From: Clostridiales bacterium
GTDB lineage: Bacteria > Bacillota > Clostridia > Oscillospirales > Oscillospiraceae
Length of the DNA: 6,285 nt
Reading direction: 5' to 3'
NCBI GenBank assembly: GCA_009774055.1
Contig: VSNB01000185.1
Span: 1 to 6,285 of the forward strand
The notes beneath the pieces are model-generated. The model did not search any database, was not told where the DNA came from, and was given only the letters and a program-made list of their open reading frames with translations. The translations under genes and the position numbers were made by a program. Positions 5,961-6,285 of this stretch are shown in pieces. The stretch's first letter is position 1; each line of letters opens with the position of its first letter.

Positions 5961-5990
5961 CTGCCCAAATCAACAAAATCAAAACAAAAT

Positions 5991-5997
5991 AGGAGGT
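5991..5997 (+). promoter_or_regulatory. Ribosome-binding site of the DUF932 gene
   Basis: AGGAGGT, a near-perfect Shine-Dalgarno, stands 7 nt before the ATG at 6005. Confidence 0.85.
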
Positions 5998-6004
5998 AAC
6001 TGTT

Positions 6005-6285
6005 ATGCCCGCTAATGTTGAAACTATGTTCTATGTCCGTGAAAAGCCCTGGCACGGCTTGGGAGTGGAAGTCCAGGAGGCCCCTACCTCCGCTGACGCT
6101 CTGATCTACGCTGGCCTGGATTGGGAGGTCATCCAGAAGAACGTCTACTCCGAGGATGGCTCCTTGATCGCAGGGTACAAAGTGAACACCCGCAGCACCG
6201 ACAACGCCGCCCTGGGTATCGTCAGTGACCGCTACAAGGTGGTGCAGAACGAGGACGCTTTCCAGTTCACCGATGATCTGCTGGG
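6005..6285 (+). CDS. DUF932 domain protein, plasmid/phage-type (5' part, cut by the window end)
   Basis: The first 93 residues of a protein that continues past the right edge. The start MPANVETMFYVREKPWHGLG and the later SDRYKVVQNEDAFQFTDDLLG match the well-conserved N-terminus of DUF932 proteins (also described as phage/plasmid-like TIGR03299), usually about 300-400 residues. Their biochemical role is not established; they are common on plasmids, phages and integrative conjugative elements, which is the main sign that this window lies in a mobile region. The ATG is fixed by AGGAGGT 7 nt upstream. No promoter is seen in the short gap after the preceding hairpin, so it may be read through from upstream. 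Base composition is GC-rich (above 50 % by eye), similar to the methyltransferase body and unlike the AT-rich GHKL gene. Confidence 0.88.
   Translation, partial: MPANVETMFYVREKPWHGLGVEVQEAPTSADALIYAGLDWEVIQKNVYSEDGSLIAGYKVNTRSTDNAALGIVSDRYKVVQNEDAFQFTDDLL

Noticed and set aside
1..6285. CRISPR array, tRNA or rRNA genes
   Set aside because: No regularly spaced identical repeats, cloverleaf or conserved rRNA segment was seen on either strand.

Overview
The window most likely comes from a mobile or accessory region of a low-to-mid GC Gram-positive bacterium, probably a gut-type Clostridia (Oscillospiraceae or Lachnospiraceae-like). The evidence is strong AGGAGG-type ribosome sites, TTG starts, a textbook sigma-A promoter, and a DUF932 gene of the kind carried by Firmicutes plasmids, phages and conjugative elements. 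The host assignment is inference; no marker gene is present.

Left and centre (1-5275, minus strand): one leftward operon reads from an extended -10 promoter at 5247-5275. It encodes a GHKL-fold ATPase with a probable C-terminal PD-(D/E)XK nuclease-like domain (3095-5134), a large beta-class DNA methyltransferase (560-3094), and the start of the matching type III-like helicase/restriction subunit (60-560). The genes are packed end to end: TAA directly abuts ATG at the first junction, and TGATG overlaps by one base at the second. This points to one multi-protein restriction-modification or anti-phage unit. The methyltransferase and restriction subunit resemble the BPTD_3080-type restriction system. 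The GHKL protein resembles the MutL/MORC-like ATPases known to associate with restriction-modification systems.

The restriction gene is broken. About 15 residues after its Walker A motif the reading frame runs into a foreign sequence that starts TGTCAGCG and carries direct repeats. This looks like the end of an IS21-like (or related TGT...ACA) transposon that continues off the left edge. What remains intact is the methyltransferase and the GHKL protein.

Base composition is mosaic. The methyltransferase body and restriction gene are GC-rich (roughly 58-70 % in lines counted by eye). The whole GHKL gene and an internal block of the methyltransferase (about 1770-2375) are AT-rich (roughly 28-48 %). 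That block lies between catalytic motifs IV-VIII and motif I, where beta-class enzymes carry their target-recognition domain, so it probably reflects a specificity swap.

Right side (5276-6285, plus strand): a divergent leader with nested inverted repeats precedes three rightward genes. They encode a 61-residue cysteine-rich protein, a 42-residue peptide with a hydrophobic N-terminus, and the first 93 residues of a DUF932 protein. Strong intrinsic hairpins follow the first and second genes. This side looks like backbone of a plasmid or integrative element into which the defence operon was placed, but no attachment site or boundary repeat could be identified.
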